A stretch of DNA of 64,000 nt from Nephrocerus scutellatus (GCA_947095585.1 OX352766.1:24094311-24158310); one strand, 5' to 3'; positions 1-11,671 are shown, numbered from the stretch's first letter. Notes: generated from the sequence alone by a model not told the origin. Program-made: numbers and translations.

Positions 1-99
1 CAGAGCAGTCAAAGAGTTCTCAAGATAAATGTTCGTGTTTCTTATTTGCTCAGAGTATGAGCGTGCTCTAAGTGCTCAGAATAAAATGATCTGAGCGTT

Positions 100-240
100 T
101 TCAATTTTAACATCTGATGTCAAATGTCTGTTTCGATGATTTTCTCCTACAATAAAAAAAATGGCCAAGGATCGAGGGGCTCCCATATCAATTTCTGCGA
201 TTAGAGAATTTAGATGAAAATTTTTAATTTTTATGGGTGG
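100..240 (-). repeat. Repeat family A, partial copy
   Basis: This stretch is the reverse complement of the sequence at about 20996-21150, including the motif AAATTCTCTAATCGCAG and the near-palindrome TTTGACATCAGATGTCAAA. It marks the left edge of the BEL1 pol remnant. Bases 1-99 hold nothing I recognise. Confidence 0.7.
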
Positions 241-1740
241 TTTTTTAATTTTGGGATCCAAAACATTTGGCGAATGACGCGCATCATTAACGCATTGCCA
301 CCATGTAGTGTTAAATCATGAACGAACTTCACTAGAAGAAACCAAAACCGAGCGGCATACGATAAAATGATTGGGATATTTGCGTTATCAAGATGGCCCT
401 GACTTCTCTGCAGGCGATTTGTGTCCAAGGTTGGATTCAAAGGTAATTTTAGAATGGATGGCTACGTTCTGTGAGAGTGCTTGATAACGAGGAAAATGTG
501 AGAGCTGACACCAATAGATAAGGCGATTTTGAATGAATGTGATCTCAGACTGAGAAATGAGATGTGACTCATGGGTTTGTGCCGTGAATTTAATCTTTAG
601 TGATCCATGAATCAAGTGAGAAGCATAAGACAAAATTCCGAATCCACGCGTTAACGAAGATAACCTGCTGAGGTTTGACTTCTAAATCCTCGCGCTCAGG
701 TGCACTAGGAGAACTTATAGGCCATCGCGGTATTTGAATGAGCTGTATTCCGTTAAAAGCTTCCGCAAATGACTTCCATTGTAAAAGAGTGGAAGGTTCG
801 ATATGTTCATCCCAATTAATTTGCGCTATCCGGATCCGTTGCATTAAGATCTTTGCCGAAACTATGATCGAAGCAAGCCAACCAGCAGGGTCAAACAGGC
901 GTGAGATTTCAGAAAATACTTCTCGTTTAGTAGGAGAAGGAGATAATTTGAGTGGTTCGATAGAGAAATAAATGACGTCGTCCTTTGCATTCCACCGAAT
1001 CCATAAAGTCTTAGTTGTGCTATCCGAATCAATTTGAAGGAACTCTTCGTTTAAGATGTGTTGGGGAGGCAGATGATCTAATGATCCATTTACGCAAGGG
1101 GAAACCGGCTGACTCGAGTAACTCGATAAGTTCATTTTGTATTTTCATAGCCGTTAGTAGATCCTGCGCACTCGGAAGTAGGTCATCGACATAAAAGTCT
1201 GACTCAACCGCTTTACAGGTACTTAGACCGAGCTTTCTTACTCAATTGCTTGAGAGTGGCGAATGACAAGGTAGGGAGCACACTTCACTCCAAAGGTAAT
1301 AGTTCAAAATGTTTGATGCTTTCACCTGGCGACGGTCTAAATAAAACACGCTGCAATTTGGTGTGGTCAGGGTGGACTAAGATTTGGCGGTACATCTTTT
1401 CGATGCTGCGTTAAAATTGAATCGGAAAAAACGCCACTTGATGAGAAGTGATGGCAAATCTGTTTGCAGAACAGGGCCGGTATGAAGACTTATGACTTAT
1501 TTAGACTTATGCCGCTGGATGACGCGCTTGAAGCTTTGAATACCACGCGTACTTTATTGGAGCTGCTTTCTGGCTTGATCACGGCATGGTGAGGAAGATA
1601 AAATGACGGTAGTAATGAAGCGTTTCTGTCATACGGTGAAACTTCCCGCATATGATCCAACGTATGATACTCGGAAAGAACTCGGGTGTTCTGCGATTGT
1701 AGTTTAGTTTTGACGTAACAACGTCTCACTCCAAGGTTTA
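231..1740 (-). pseudogene. BEL1: BEL/Pao pol remnant (RT, RNase H side, integrase finger)
   Basis: Read on the minus strand this is the second half of a BEL/Pao polyprotein, broken into several frames. The reverse transcriptase starts near 1600 with YLPHHAVIKPES, continues with a MYRQ-type block near 1395, and keeps an intact FYVDD catalytic motif at about 1178-1195. The BEL-typical block ISRLFDPAGWLA lies near 880-920. The remnant ends at 231-440 with the zinc-finger part of the integrase (HDLTLHGGNALMM). Frameshifts separate the blocks and the integrase core is missing. Orientation and order fit the gag-protease remnant at 6760-8600, which may be the 5' half of the same element. The family call is secure; the link between the halves is inference. 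Confidence 0.85.
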
Positions 1741-1744
1741 AGAG

Positions 1745-1906
1745 GGTACATGTTCAAAACCTCAAATGTTAAATGTCACTATTTAACAGATGTTAAGTAA
1801 CGTTTTTTAACAGATGTTAAGTTACGTTTTTAACAGATGTTAAGTAACGTTTTTTTAACAGATGTTAAGTTACGCTTTTAACAGATTTTAAGTAACGTTT
1901 TTTAAT
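1745..1906. repeat. Minisatellite, about 24-bp unit
   Basis: About six imperfect tandem units built on AACAGATGTTAAGTAACG with variable T runs. It sits between the BEL1 pol remnant and the 118-bp satellite. No coding potential is visible. Confidence 0.8.
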
Positions 1907-3230
1907 ATCCAATGGGATTTGGTCATGAGGAACTAGAGTTTTTGAACAAAGCAATTTATCAAGCGATTCGCATGAAATTCGGAATGTAGGACTAATATGT
2001 GACTATAGGACTTGTTCCTATGGAAATTCTGGGATCTGGCCAATAGGGTCTGAGATTTTTGGAACCAAGCCATTTCTCAAAGGATTCGTATGAAACTCGT
2101 AATGTAGGACTAATATGTGACTATAAGACTTGTTCCTATGGAAATTCTGGGATCTGGCCAATTGGGTCTGGGATTTTTGGAACCAAGCCATTTCTCAAGG
2201 GATTCGTATGAAACTCGGAATGTAGGACTAATATGTGACTATAGGACTTGTTCCTATGGAAATTCTGGGATCTGGCCAATAGGGTCTGAGATTTTTGGAA
2301 CCAAGCCATTTCTCTAGGGATTCGTATGAAACTCGGAATGTAGGACTAATATGTGACTATAAGACTTGTTCCTATGGAAATTCTAGGATCTGGCCAATAG
2401 GGTCTGGGATTTTTGGAACCAAGCCATTTCTCAAGGGATGCGTATGAAACTCTGAATGTAGGACTAAGATGTGACTATAAGATTTCTTCCTATGGAAATT
2501 CTGGAATATGATCATTATTGTCTGGAATTTCTGGAATAAAGCAATTTCTCAAGCGATTCGCAGGAAATTCGAAATGTAGGACTAAGATGTGACTATAAGA
2601 TTTCTTCCTATGGAAATTCTGGAATATGATCATTATTGTCTGGAATTTCTGGAATAAAGCAATTTCTCAAGCGATTCGCATGAAATTCGGAATTTAGGAC
2701 TAAGATGCGACTATAAAGGCTAAACTATAATGCAATTTCGCCCCCTTACGTTAAAGTCAAAATCCGACGAAATGCTTTCCAAAGATTCTAAAGTTTCTCA
2801 TCCGACCAAAATGTAGTTTTGTCACCTCGACGAAATAACATATGACAACTGTCAAGTTTTCTTAAGAAAATGCGCTCGCCAGCGCACATCTAATCGATTG
2901 GCAAAGTAACGAAAGTATTGCGAACGCTATTATGGGCGCAGCATACATTTTCATTGTATTCGCTCATTTAATCGTCGGGTTTTGACACTAGCGTAAAGAG
3001 ATGAAATTACATTATAGTTCCGGCTTAAGACTTCTTGCTATGGAAATTCTTGAATATGATTATTATGGTCTGGAATTTCTGGAACAAAGCAATTTCTCAA
3101 GCGATTGAAATGAGATTCGGAATGCAGGACTAATATGCGGCTATAAGACTTCTTCCTATGGGAATTCTGGAGTATGATCATTATGGTCTGGAATTTCGGG
3201 AACTAAGCAATTTCTCAAGCGACTCGTGCC
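1907..3230. repeat. 118-bp satellite array
   Basis: About eight full tandem units, plus partial ones. The phrase GACTATAAGACTT recurs at 2001, 2119, 2237, 2355, 2473, 2591 and 2709, an exact spacing of 118 bp. Units carry GTTCCTATGGAAATTCTGG and AGCAATTTCTCAAGCGATTC. The array is interrupted by a MITE at 2717-3025 and resumes at 3026. The open frame over the array (2117-2317) only reflects the repeat. Confidence 0.92.
2717..3025. mobile_element. Harbinger-like MITE inside the satellite
   Basis: A 309-bp insertion interrupts the satellite. Its ends form imperfect inverted repeats of about 53 bp: AGGCTAAACTATAATG at the left, and AGCCGGAACTATAATG on the reverse complement of the right, both continuing to a shared CCGACGA. 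The satellite triplet TAA occurs on each side (2714-2716 and 3026-3028), consistent with a 3-bp target duplication. A 3-bp TWA duplication is characteristic of PIF/Harbinger elements. There is no coding sequence, so it is non-autonomous. Superfamily assignment rests only on the duplication and ends. Confidence 0.75.
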
Positions 3231-3339
3231 TTTTAATTTAATCGTAATATTGGCCACAACGTCAAAGAATTTAACTCCAACCGCGCGTAAAGATTACACG
3301 CACATATTTTTTTAACAGCTCTTACTTCTCCTACTACTA

Positions 3340-4560
3340 TTCGACGCAACTGCATTACTATGTTTGTGCAGTGATATGATATATTTAATATGTACCCACC
3401 TCACAATAAATTGTTATGAACATTTAAATCAGCTTATAAATTATTTATTCGTTGTATGTGATGTGATTGATGATCATGTATGTGGTTTCAATAACATACA
3501 ATCAAGCAGAGCAGAACGAAACAAACATATGCAGTAGTAGGCTGCGGTCAAGAATTCAGCCGCTGCGCAGTTTATGCTGCATGTTGGTCAAAAATTCACT
3601 TTTCAGCCAATGCATTAAAGAAAAATCGACTGCGCAGTTTACGCAGCTACTTAAAATGGGATGCAAATAGCAAAATGTAAATGTCAAATTGTCGCCCTAC
3701 AAGCAGACCGTAAGTCGGTTCAAAATGGTTCAAAATATAGCCGCAATTTCGTGCATACCGACTGCCTGCCATTTTTTTGTGCAGCACAAGCTGCGAAGCT
3801 ACTTAATTTTTTACCACAGCCGTAGTGATAGTATAGTCTCTGTTAATATTCCTATCAGTGCTCTGCTCTGCTCTTTCTATCAACATTGTGAGTGAGTGCT
3901 CTCGTGTTTGGTCGTTTAACAGATAACAATACTACTATAAGCTACAAAAATAAGAGAACAATGCAAAAGAAATTAATGAGAAATAATTAGCCTGCATGTT
4001 TGAAAGCGACATTCTTACCATACCATTTCGAAACATAGGCAGCACTACTCAGTACTCACTACCATTCTCTTCTAATTTAATTTAAAACTACTCAAATGTT
4101 TTATGAGTTGAAACCAAAAGCTGCATTACTGTGTTTGGGCAGTAAAATGTAATATGCAGCAACTTCACAGTTAGTGGTTATGAACACTTAAATCAGCTTA
4201 TAAATTATTTATTCTGTTGTATGTGATGTGATTGAAGATCATATATGTGGTTCCAATAACATACAATCAAGTAGAGCAGAACGAAACAAACATTTGCAGT
4301 AGTAGGCTGCGGTCAAGAATTCAGCCGCTGCGCAGTTTATGCTGCATGTTGGTCAAAAATTCACTTTTAAGCCAATGCATTAATGTGCAGTTTACGCAGC
4401 TACTTAAAATGGGATGCAAATAGCAAAATGTAAATGTCAAATTGTCGCCCTACAAGCAGACCGTAAGTCGGTTCAAAATATAGCTGCAATTTTCATTTTC
4501 TATCAGTGCTCTGCTCTGCTCTTTCTATCAACATTGCGTAAATGATACAGTGCTCTGTGA
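3340..4560. repeat. Long diverged repeat family D, two copies
   Basis: Two related segments, about 3340-3900 and 4085-4560, share GCTGCGGTCAAGAATTCAGC, a TTATGAACA..TAAATCAGCTTATAAATTATTTATTC block and a TGCTCTGCTCTTTCTATCAA end. Each copy also has the CGCCCTACAAGCAGACCGTA block. The short open frames at 3467-3670 and 4232-4423 are the same repeat translated, not genes. Bases 3231-3339 hold nothing recognisable. Confidence 0.75.
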
Positions 4561-5094
4561 GAGAGAAAAAAAAAATACAAATTTTGTTGCTGCTATTTCG
4601 TTTTCTTTTGGCTTATCTTATCCTTAGTCATGTATACAGTAAGTTCGATTGCTGGTTTGATTTTTTAATATCAAGAAGGCGTATCGTACTTGAAAATTTG
4701 AGAATCGCCTAGAGAAGACTATATTTAGAAATTTTCATTTCAGTGTTGTTTGGCATTTTGTGCACAAAAGTTTGAATGGTTTCTGCATTTTTAATTATTA
4801 TTAAAAGTATTACAGTAATTTATTTTTTGTTATTTACATTAAACAATATTTCCTTGTATTGCAGATATTAGCTTTAATATATTTAAGTAATAATCTTCTA
4901 CAAAAAATCATTTTAAACACAGATTTTTTTTATATAAAAATAAAGCTAAATTTAACATTATAAAAATGCCAGTCTCTCAGTCGAAGAAGAAATGTTCGAT
5001 CGTAAGTTGGATGTCTGCCACTGAACAATGAATCCACCATCGACCATTGAGTCAACCATCAAATATCATACATGGCATTAAGCATCGGTTCAAA
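4561..5094. other. AT-rich DNA, nothing recognised
   Basis: No coding potential, terminal repeats or structured motifs were seen in this AT-rich stretch between copies of repeat D. Confidence 0.5.
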
Positions 5095-5220
5095 ATAACT
5101 ATTCGATCATTTACAGAAATAAGAGAACAATGCAAAAGAAATTTAATGAGAAATAATTGGCCTGCATGTTTGAAAGCGACATTCTTACCATTTCGAAGCA
5201 TGGGCAGCACTACTCACTAC

Positions 5221-6405
5221 TAGTGATGAGCAAACGCAAGACCAAGACCATTTCATCTCGGTCTTGGTCTTGGTCTTGGATTTGCAAGTCGAGTCTTGGT
5301 CTTGGTCTTGCATTCGTGCCATTAGTCTTGGTCTTGGTCTTGGTCTTGCAGCCTGAGTCTTGGTCTTGGCCTTGCGGTCTTGCAGAATAAACTATTTTTT
5401 TAATAATAACTGTATAAGTATGTATAAATGGTTGTATGTATGTACATATTTTTGTTCTAGCATAACGTCAAAATCAAAAATAAGCATGGGGAAGAAAACT
5501 TGTACAGACATTAAACTTGAATATCTAAAGACTTGAACAAGATATCAACGTATATTTTAACGTAGTTACAATGCCTAGTATTTATTCTACAAACAAAGTG
5601 CCATAAGTATTAACAGAGCAATTTCCGTTAACATGGGTCAGGGTGCACCAAAGTAAGCTTTTTCTTAAATCCCCCATAAATGATGTCAACATTGGAGATA
5701 GACCCTTACTGTAGAACGATTTTTTTCTAAGAATATACCCAAGAATCATTTCCCAAATTAATGTGCACGAATAAGGGGATACCCTATATACATATACACA
5801 CAAAACTATCAACATTTAAACTTAGCGGTTAATTCGAAAAAAATTTGTTCAAGAAAGTCTAGACTTATTCTGTCAAAATAACTCAGTCAATTTCAACACT
5901 ACTATTTGCAACTGATGCCATGACATACTCGCCTTTGTTGACGTCTGTTTTTTATATGACTTGTCTAGCACGAAAAAACCTTTAACAAGAAAAACCCAAA
6001 AATATAAAATTATGAGGAAATAGCAATCTAAATCTATGGGTATATGAACATCCATACATATGCCTGTAAATACTACAGACAGACACAACAGACTCGCTAA
6101 AGATCTTCTGTCTGTGTTTTTAAGTTTGGTAGTATTATATATGTAACTACTCGTATACAAATAAACATACGACATATGTAGGTTTTAAAAATAAATATCA
6201 ACAGAGAAATTACATAACTTTAAATGCAAGAGTCTTGCAGTCTTGCAGACATATTTTTGGTCTTGGTCTTGGTCTTGGTCTTGCACACTCAGTGTTGGTC
6301 TTGGTCTTGGTCTTGCAACTGAATGATTGGTCTTGGTCTTGGTCTTGCATTTTTTGCAAGACCAAGACAAGACTGCAAGACCAAGACCAATTTTGCTCAT
6401 CACTA
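5221..6405. mobile_element. Non-autonomous hAT-like element
   Basis: The 1185-bp element has perfect 14-bp terminal inverted repeats, TAGTGATGAGCAAA and TTTGCTCATCACTA. It is flanked by an exact 8-bp duplication CTCACTAC (5213-5220 and 6406-6413). An 8-bp duplication and a T/CAGTGATG start are typical of hAT transposons. Both ends carry clusters of the hexamer GGTCTT or its complement within the first and last 200 bp, like the subterminal transposase-binding repeats known in hAT elements. These clusters create spurious open frames at 5157-5390 and 6185-6426. No transposase is encoded. Confidence 0.88.
5607..5790 (+). repeat. Repeat family B, copy nested in the hAT-like element
   Basis: About 185 bp beginning AGAGCAATTTCCGTTAAC and ending near GGGGATACCCTATA. 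It matches 11715-11890 and, in part, 14491-14592. The class is unknown and no inverted repeats were seen. Confidence 0.75.
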
Positions 6406-6759
6406 CTCACTACTCTTCTCTTCTAATTTAATTTAAAACTACTCAAATTTTTTATGAGTTGAAACCAAAAGCTGCATTACTGTGTTTGGGCAGCAATATG
6501 CAATATTCAGCAACTTCACAGTAAGTGGTTATGAACATTCAAATTCGCTTATAAATAATTTATATATAATGTGATGTGATGATGATGTATGTGATGAGCT
6601 ACGGTGCAAGTTGTAGGACTAGTATTTAGTATAGAAAAAAATTTTAATATATACGTCCGTGTTTATGTCCCACAGACAACAAGATCTTTGTTTTCTCTTC
6701 TTTCGTCCCGGACAGACGTTGTCACGCTCAAAACCCACGGCCGTGTCCTCGACACAGCC

Positions 6760-8600
6760 TACCCTGCTCTTTTTTTGCAAGGTTGCGTTCAATTTGATAG
6801 AGCTGCTGAATGGCATTGTTTCTAGGATCACCGAGCTTTCTGAGGGTATCATCATTTTAGAGAGGGAGTCTGACGACGTATTTCCCATCTGCAAGCCTAT
6901 AGGTGGTTTTTTTTTATACAGATCTTCGCAATACTGATCTGATTCTGAAGCATAGTGCCGTCGATTTGAAAGCTCCCAAAACTTTCGGACTTGTAGATTA
7001 ATCGAGGTACTTTTTGGCTCTACAACGTGAGTCCTAAAAGATTTCACATTATTACTTGGGATGGGTCCTTATAGAATCCATCCAAAAATGGTTTGTTGCG
7101 CTAACAAGGTGTTTGAAATGTATTTGACACCTTTCTTATAATACTGGGGTATAGATCAACTCCTAAGAGCAAATCTACCTGGGACGGACACTTGATTTAA
7201 GGTGGGATCTGCTAGTTCCATACCTTCCAAGGCTTGAGGATCCTAGGTAAGCTGCCGGTTAATTTCTTTAATACAATCGCCTGGACCAATTTTGTTTCCT
7301 CAGGAGTAGCGTGATTTATGAGGGAAAAATTAAATTTTTTATTGTATTTTGCTGCATGAGCGTCGCTAATAGCTACAATTGAAATATCAGATGCCGAAGT
7401 TGATAAGTTCAAACCTTTTTTTAACAACTTCAGTAATGATCGACGACTCTGAGCCTGGTTCGATATCAGAGCTCGAATAGTATGACTGCCCTCCTGACCG
7501 CGAATCTTTACCAAGGCAGTGGCTAACAAAATCCTTCTCTGCGTGTACACCAAATAGGATTTGTGTTGAACCTCCTTAGGTATGAATGGTGGAGAAGTGG
7601 ACTGTAAGGGTGTAGATGAGGTGGCGAATTCACTGACATTCACAGGGTCTGAAGAACGTGTAAATGCAATAGCGAGTGGTGTCGCTTACTACAGGTATTA
7701 CAGGTGAGCAGTTTGGAAGCAGATGATATCCTGACAGACAATTGAAACACATCTTGCTTTTACGAACAAGGTCAATCCGGTCAGCTACTGACCTTGTTAA
7801 ATGGCTTCTTCAATGATTGTTCCCATAACGCAAGAGTGGTGGGATGCATAACGCAAGAGTGGTGGGATGCAGACGGTTGGAATATGCGAACATGAGAATG
7901 GGGTCCAAACTTTCGGTGCGAATATCATGAGCTTGAACAGCTGCTTTACAATCATTGATGCTCCTTTGCAGACTTCTTATGGACGCGACAGATTCGTCTT
8001 TGACGTTAGGTAGATTGAATAATATTTTTACTTGGTTATTAACTAGTATTCACTTATTCTCATAAGTTCATCGTAGCGCGTCCCATGCCAAATCAAAACT
8101 CGCGTTAGTCAAAGGAAATCTATACACTATCCTATTGGCGTCGCCACTAGTTTTCGCTCGAAGGTGGAAGAGGTTCTCAACGGCTCCCAGATTTATATGA
8201 TTTGAATAAACCGCTTGAAACACGGAAAGAGGGCCACGATAAATAATCCTCCCGAAAGACCTCAGTGTCGCACGGAGGAAGCTTTAAAGAATGTGAGCTT
8301 GAAGTTCTCCTTACTTTTGCATTGAATCCTGAACCTTCTAAACACTGAGCGGAATAGGATGGCTTGAGTTGATCACCTCTCAAGCTCGTTTGAAGCTCTA
8401 AAAACAGTCCCAAACAGACGAAACATAGGTTTCCTTTGAGCTTGCAAATTCGGACTCAATCGTTTCTCGATCTAGACCCTCCTTTTCCATTAATTCAGGG
8501 GTGGGTCGAATACAGGTAATATAGTTGGCTTTTAGATCTACACATAAGCTCTTTAAGATCTCCTTCAAGCGTCAAGAGTCGCTATCGTGTGATTGCTCTT
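6760..8600 (-). pseudogene. BEL1: BEL/Pao gag and protease remnant
   Basis: Minus-strand frames read like the first part of a BEL/Pao polyprotein. At 7900-8110 a broken Gag region is visible. At about 7690-7760 a knuckle-like CFNCLSGYHLLPNC occurs. At 7212-7643 an open frame of 143 codons covers the protease region (LLATALVKIRGQEGSH); the usual aspartic motif after it is degraded to ALISNQAQS. At 6770-6980 the pre-RT spacer with KFWEL and a broken GDPRNNA block follows. Many frameshifts are present. In minus-strand order this precedes the RT at 1740, so it could be the 5' half of BEL1. Confidence 0.8.
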
Positions 8601-8934
8601 AGGCACTTCCTTTACCGCAGTATTTTAAGTTTATTTTTATTTTTTATTTTACCAGTTGGTCGGCGGAGAAGATAAAATCGGCTAGTAGCGACATTTTTGT
8701 GTTAGGATCTCACGCACTGAGATGTCCAAACAAAACATGTCGAAGTGCCGATACAAAATGCGAGGGTTAATGTGACGAATAGACAGCCGATCAAAATAAC
8801 AGGTAAAAAAACAAAGGAGAATTTCTAGCAGACATGAATGGAATGAGACAGCGATGGTACCCCTGATCTTGTGTCGAGAGTTCATAATCCGTGCAAAGTT
8901 TATGGTCTCGACAGAACACGAATCCCGTATATAT
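8601..8934. other. Spacer, nothing recognised
   Basis: An open frame lies on the minus strand at 8682-9044, but it runs into repeat A and resembles no known family. I see no terminal repeats. Confidence 0.4.
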
Positions 8935-9335
8935 AATTTAAAAAAATTTTTTTTACAAAAAATGTTGTCTATCGGAGATACACATGTGTATAAAATTTGA
9001 AGAAAATCGGGTAATTTTTTTAAAAAAAAGTTATGGGGCCCCACGAACCCGGGCCCGGGGTCTCGAAATTTTTTACAAAAAGTGTTGTCTATCGGAGATA
9101 CACATGTGTATTAAATTTAAAGAAAATCGGGATAATTTTTTTAAAAAAAGTTTGACCCGACCACGAGGTCCGAGGGGCCTCAAATTTTAATGGAAAGTAT
9201 TGTCACCGGAAATACATATGTTTCAATAAAATCGGGCCTTGAGAAGGGGGTTAAAAATTGATCGCAAAATTCCACCACACACAAACCCACAAACACACGG
9301 GCACGCGAAGTTAATATAGAGAATTTAAAAAGAAC
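8935..9335 (+). repeat. Repeat family A copy with internal modules
   Basis: Contains internal modules of about 121 bp, each with GTTGTCTATCGGAGATACAC, an AAAATCGGG block and a GGGGCCCC-type GC-rich block. It ends with GTTAATATAGAGAATTTAAA like the other copies. Coding capacity is absent. Confidence 0.8.
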
Positions 9336-9880
9336 AAGACACAAAATATGAAGCGGTATGCACATCCAAACAAAACACTCGGACGAATAAGATTATGTAC
9401 GTTTTTCCGTTAGGCTAATAAAAGTATACGTAATTGCTCTCTTACGCAAAACAACACAAAAGAAACAAACGAAAACGAAGAATGCTCAACCGTTCTTTAC
9501 AGCTTGACAGATATGATTACCTCTTTTAAATGCTAAATAAATATTTGCTTTGTAATATATGGCTTAAAAACATTCCTGCTAACATTTGAATTATTAAACA
9601 AAGACCTAATAGCGATCAATCTTAGAGACTCGAATTTTAATGGCTTAAAATATGGTATATAAAAAATTTGAATCTGTTGTTAATGTCGGTGATAGTTGAC
9701 TGTGACTCCTGGTTATAGATTGATGTTGTCTCTCCTGTTGCTGTAAAGATGCTGCGACAGCTGAGAGTGGAGCGAACATTCCGAATTATGGAACAGTTAT
9801 ATAATTGATTGAAGTTGCGGCTGGTAGCAGACGGTAACAAAAGTGTTCCCACAAAACACTGTTGCTCGTACATGTATGAT
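9336..9880. other. AT-rich spacer, nothing recognised
   Basis: No family match or structured signal was seen between repeat A and the tandem repeat that follows. Confidence 0.4.
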
Positions 9881-10240
9881 GCGACAAGTTGCGTCGGTGG
9901 GCCGATGGCAGAAAATACACACAAAAGAACTGGTGGTTGACGCGTCTGATGCGGCAATTTGCGTCGGTGCACCGAGGGTTGCGGCGGCAGGCCGATGGCA
10001 GACAATGCACACAAAAGCACTGGTGGCTGCTGTATGATGGCAGCACACTTCCACATAATTATGGCACAGGCTGCGGTTGCACACCGATGGCAGCGCAATC
10101 CCAAAAAAAATGGCACAATTGTAGAATTGTTCGTTTGCTGCGGCTGCAGAACGATGGCAGTACAATTCCAAAAAATGTATAGGCTGAACCACAGACCTCT
10201 ACGTAGATTCCAGTCGCAGGCCTATGGCCAGACTCAGACA
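9881..10240. repeat. Imperfect tandem repeat, about 90-bp unit
   Basis: The block GGCCGATGGCAGA.AAT.CACACAAAAG recurs at about 9900 and 9990, with further decayed CCGATGGCAG and ACGATGGCAG units to about 10240. Several overlapping frames stay open on both strands (for example minus 9637-10116), as expected for a GC-richer repeat. I do not regard these frames as genes. Confidence 0.6.
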
Positions 10241-10361
10241 CTTCCAAAAAAACAAGTGCACTTTCTGCGACGTAGCGTGGTTGTGATTTTTCGACAAATC
10301 GATCCGGCTCGACATGGACCAAATGTTTGTGTGTGCGAGTAATTGCAATCAATATTGTAAT

Positions 10362-10833
10362 ATGACAATAAAAAAAAAACGACCCATAAAAATTAAAATT
10401 TTTCTTGTAAATTCTCTAATCGGGGATACACACACACACACTGCGTGCTCGTTTTGTGGCAAAATCATTCACCAAATGACGCAGCGGCAGCGAACAGCGC
10501 TGCTCACAAAGCACAGAGCTCAGACTTTGCCGTGATCTGATGCGATATAGCGATATTTAAAAATTGTATATTGGGGTCCCCAAGGGGCCGATCGCTCCAA
10601 ATTTTTACAAAAAGTGTTTTCCATCGAAGACACATATGTGTAAAAAATTTAAAGAAAATCGGGTAAATTTTGTTAAATATCTGTATGGGAGCCCCCCGAC
10701 CCCGCGGCCCGAGGGGCCTCAAATTTTAATAGAAAGTGTTGTCGGGCTGTAGGAAGTGGGTTAAAAATTGATCATAAGATTTGGCCAGCCAGCCAGCCAC
10801 GGGCAAGTGAAGTTAATATAGAGAATTTAAAAA
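10362..10833 (+). repeat. Repeat family A copy
   Basis: Starts with ACGACCCATAAAAATTAAAA and TAAATTCTCTAATC, carries a short CA run, then GATATTTAAAAATTGTATA, GC-rich modules and the GTTAATATAGAGAATTTAAA end. It closely matches 20617-20997. The ends form a short imperfect inverted repeat, TAAATTCTCTA. Confidence 0.82.
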
Positions 10834-11363
10834 CTAACTCCACTTTACAAACAAAGACCGACTTAAATAGTTTTAGAAATACTTTATTCTATCAGAAAAT
10901 ACTTATAAAAGAACAATGGTCAAAAAAGAAAGTGAACGACAGAACGATTTATGCAATTCGTGGCAGTTTGTTGATCGGCGCGAAGGTGGTTGCGGCTTGT
11001 TCGCATCATCAAGGTCATCTGGTATCACAAATGTACTAGATGATTGATTCATCCCTAGATGACGCGAACAAACATTATCGAATTCGATTTTTGTATTCAT
11101 AGTGTCTTCATTTACAGATACAAGTAGTAGTTGGTAGGTAGGTAGTACAATATGATCGTTAATTCTTACTTCGTAATTTTTATTTTATTTTCTATTTCTA
11201 CATAACAAATTTTTAAATTTTATTAAACAAGTTCCTTATATTATTTTTTTGAATTCGTTACAGTTGTGTAAAGTTACAGTTTTTCTTATATTTTTAACAA
11301 TAATTAGATCATTTTTAACTTCTTTTATTAGAGGTGATGCAAAGTTCAGTTATTTGCAGTGGA
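10834..11363. other. AT-rich spacer, nothing recognised
   Basis: A small minus-strand frame at 10903-11100 has no recognisable domain. No repeats with other parts of the window were noticed. Confidence 0.4.
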
Positions 11364-11376
11364 TGTTTTAAGAATA

Positions 11377-11671
11377 ATAATTATAATATCTGGCACGATA
11401 GACCATTGCGGTCCAAGGCCTAGCTCCTCGCGACCATTTGTTTTGCGCATGTTTACTTTTAGACACAAATGGAAGGGACCTACAATTTAAGGCCGGATCC
11501 TAACGGCGAATTGAGAAGCTTTCCGCGACAAGTTATTACTCTCGGAACGTTTTTCACCCATTCGCGAGGGGTGGGACAACGTGAAAAATACTTTTGGTGT
11601 TACTGGGATTCGAACCACGAACCTCCTGCTCAGTAGCCATGTGTATTTCCATTGAGCCACGGGGGCCCACT
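11377..11671 (-). mobile_element. tRNA-derived SINE, complete copy
   Basis: On the minus strand the element starts with a tRNA-like head: an A-box-like GTGGCTCAATGG and, about 35 bases on, the B box GGTTCGAATCC. These are RNA polymerase III promoter elements. The body runs to an AT-rich 3' end after CCAGATATTATAATTAT. A 13-bp direct repeat TGTTTTAAGAATA flanks it (11364-11376 and 11672-11684), the expected target duplication of LINE-mediated insertion. Length is 295 bp. A second, rearranged copy is at 46384-46679. The head is too decayed in its stems to be a working tRNA gene. Confidence 0.9.

Larger units (their letters stand above)
5095..6610. repeat. Repeat D, third copy, split by a hAT-like insertion
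   Basis: The segment 5120-5220 matches about 3948-4060, and 6406-6610 matches about 4055-4235. The two parts become contiguous when the element at 5221-6405 is removed, so this copy predates that insertion. Confidence 0.75.

Noticed and set aside
1907..3230. CRISPR-like regular array
   Set aside because: Whole 118-bp units repeat without distinct spacers, and the setting is an animal genome.
5157..5390. Open frame rich in SWSW and LGLGL
   Set aside because: Product of the GGTCTT subterminal repeats of the hAT-like element, open on both strands.
8682..9044. 120-codon minus-strand frame
   Set aside because: Runs across the border of repeat A and resembles no protein family.
9637..10342. Five overlapping frames, possible gene
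   Set aside because: Caused by an imperfect 90-bp repeat with GC-rich units; no domain, no consistent frame.
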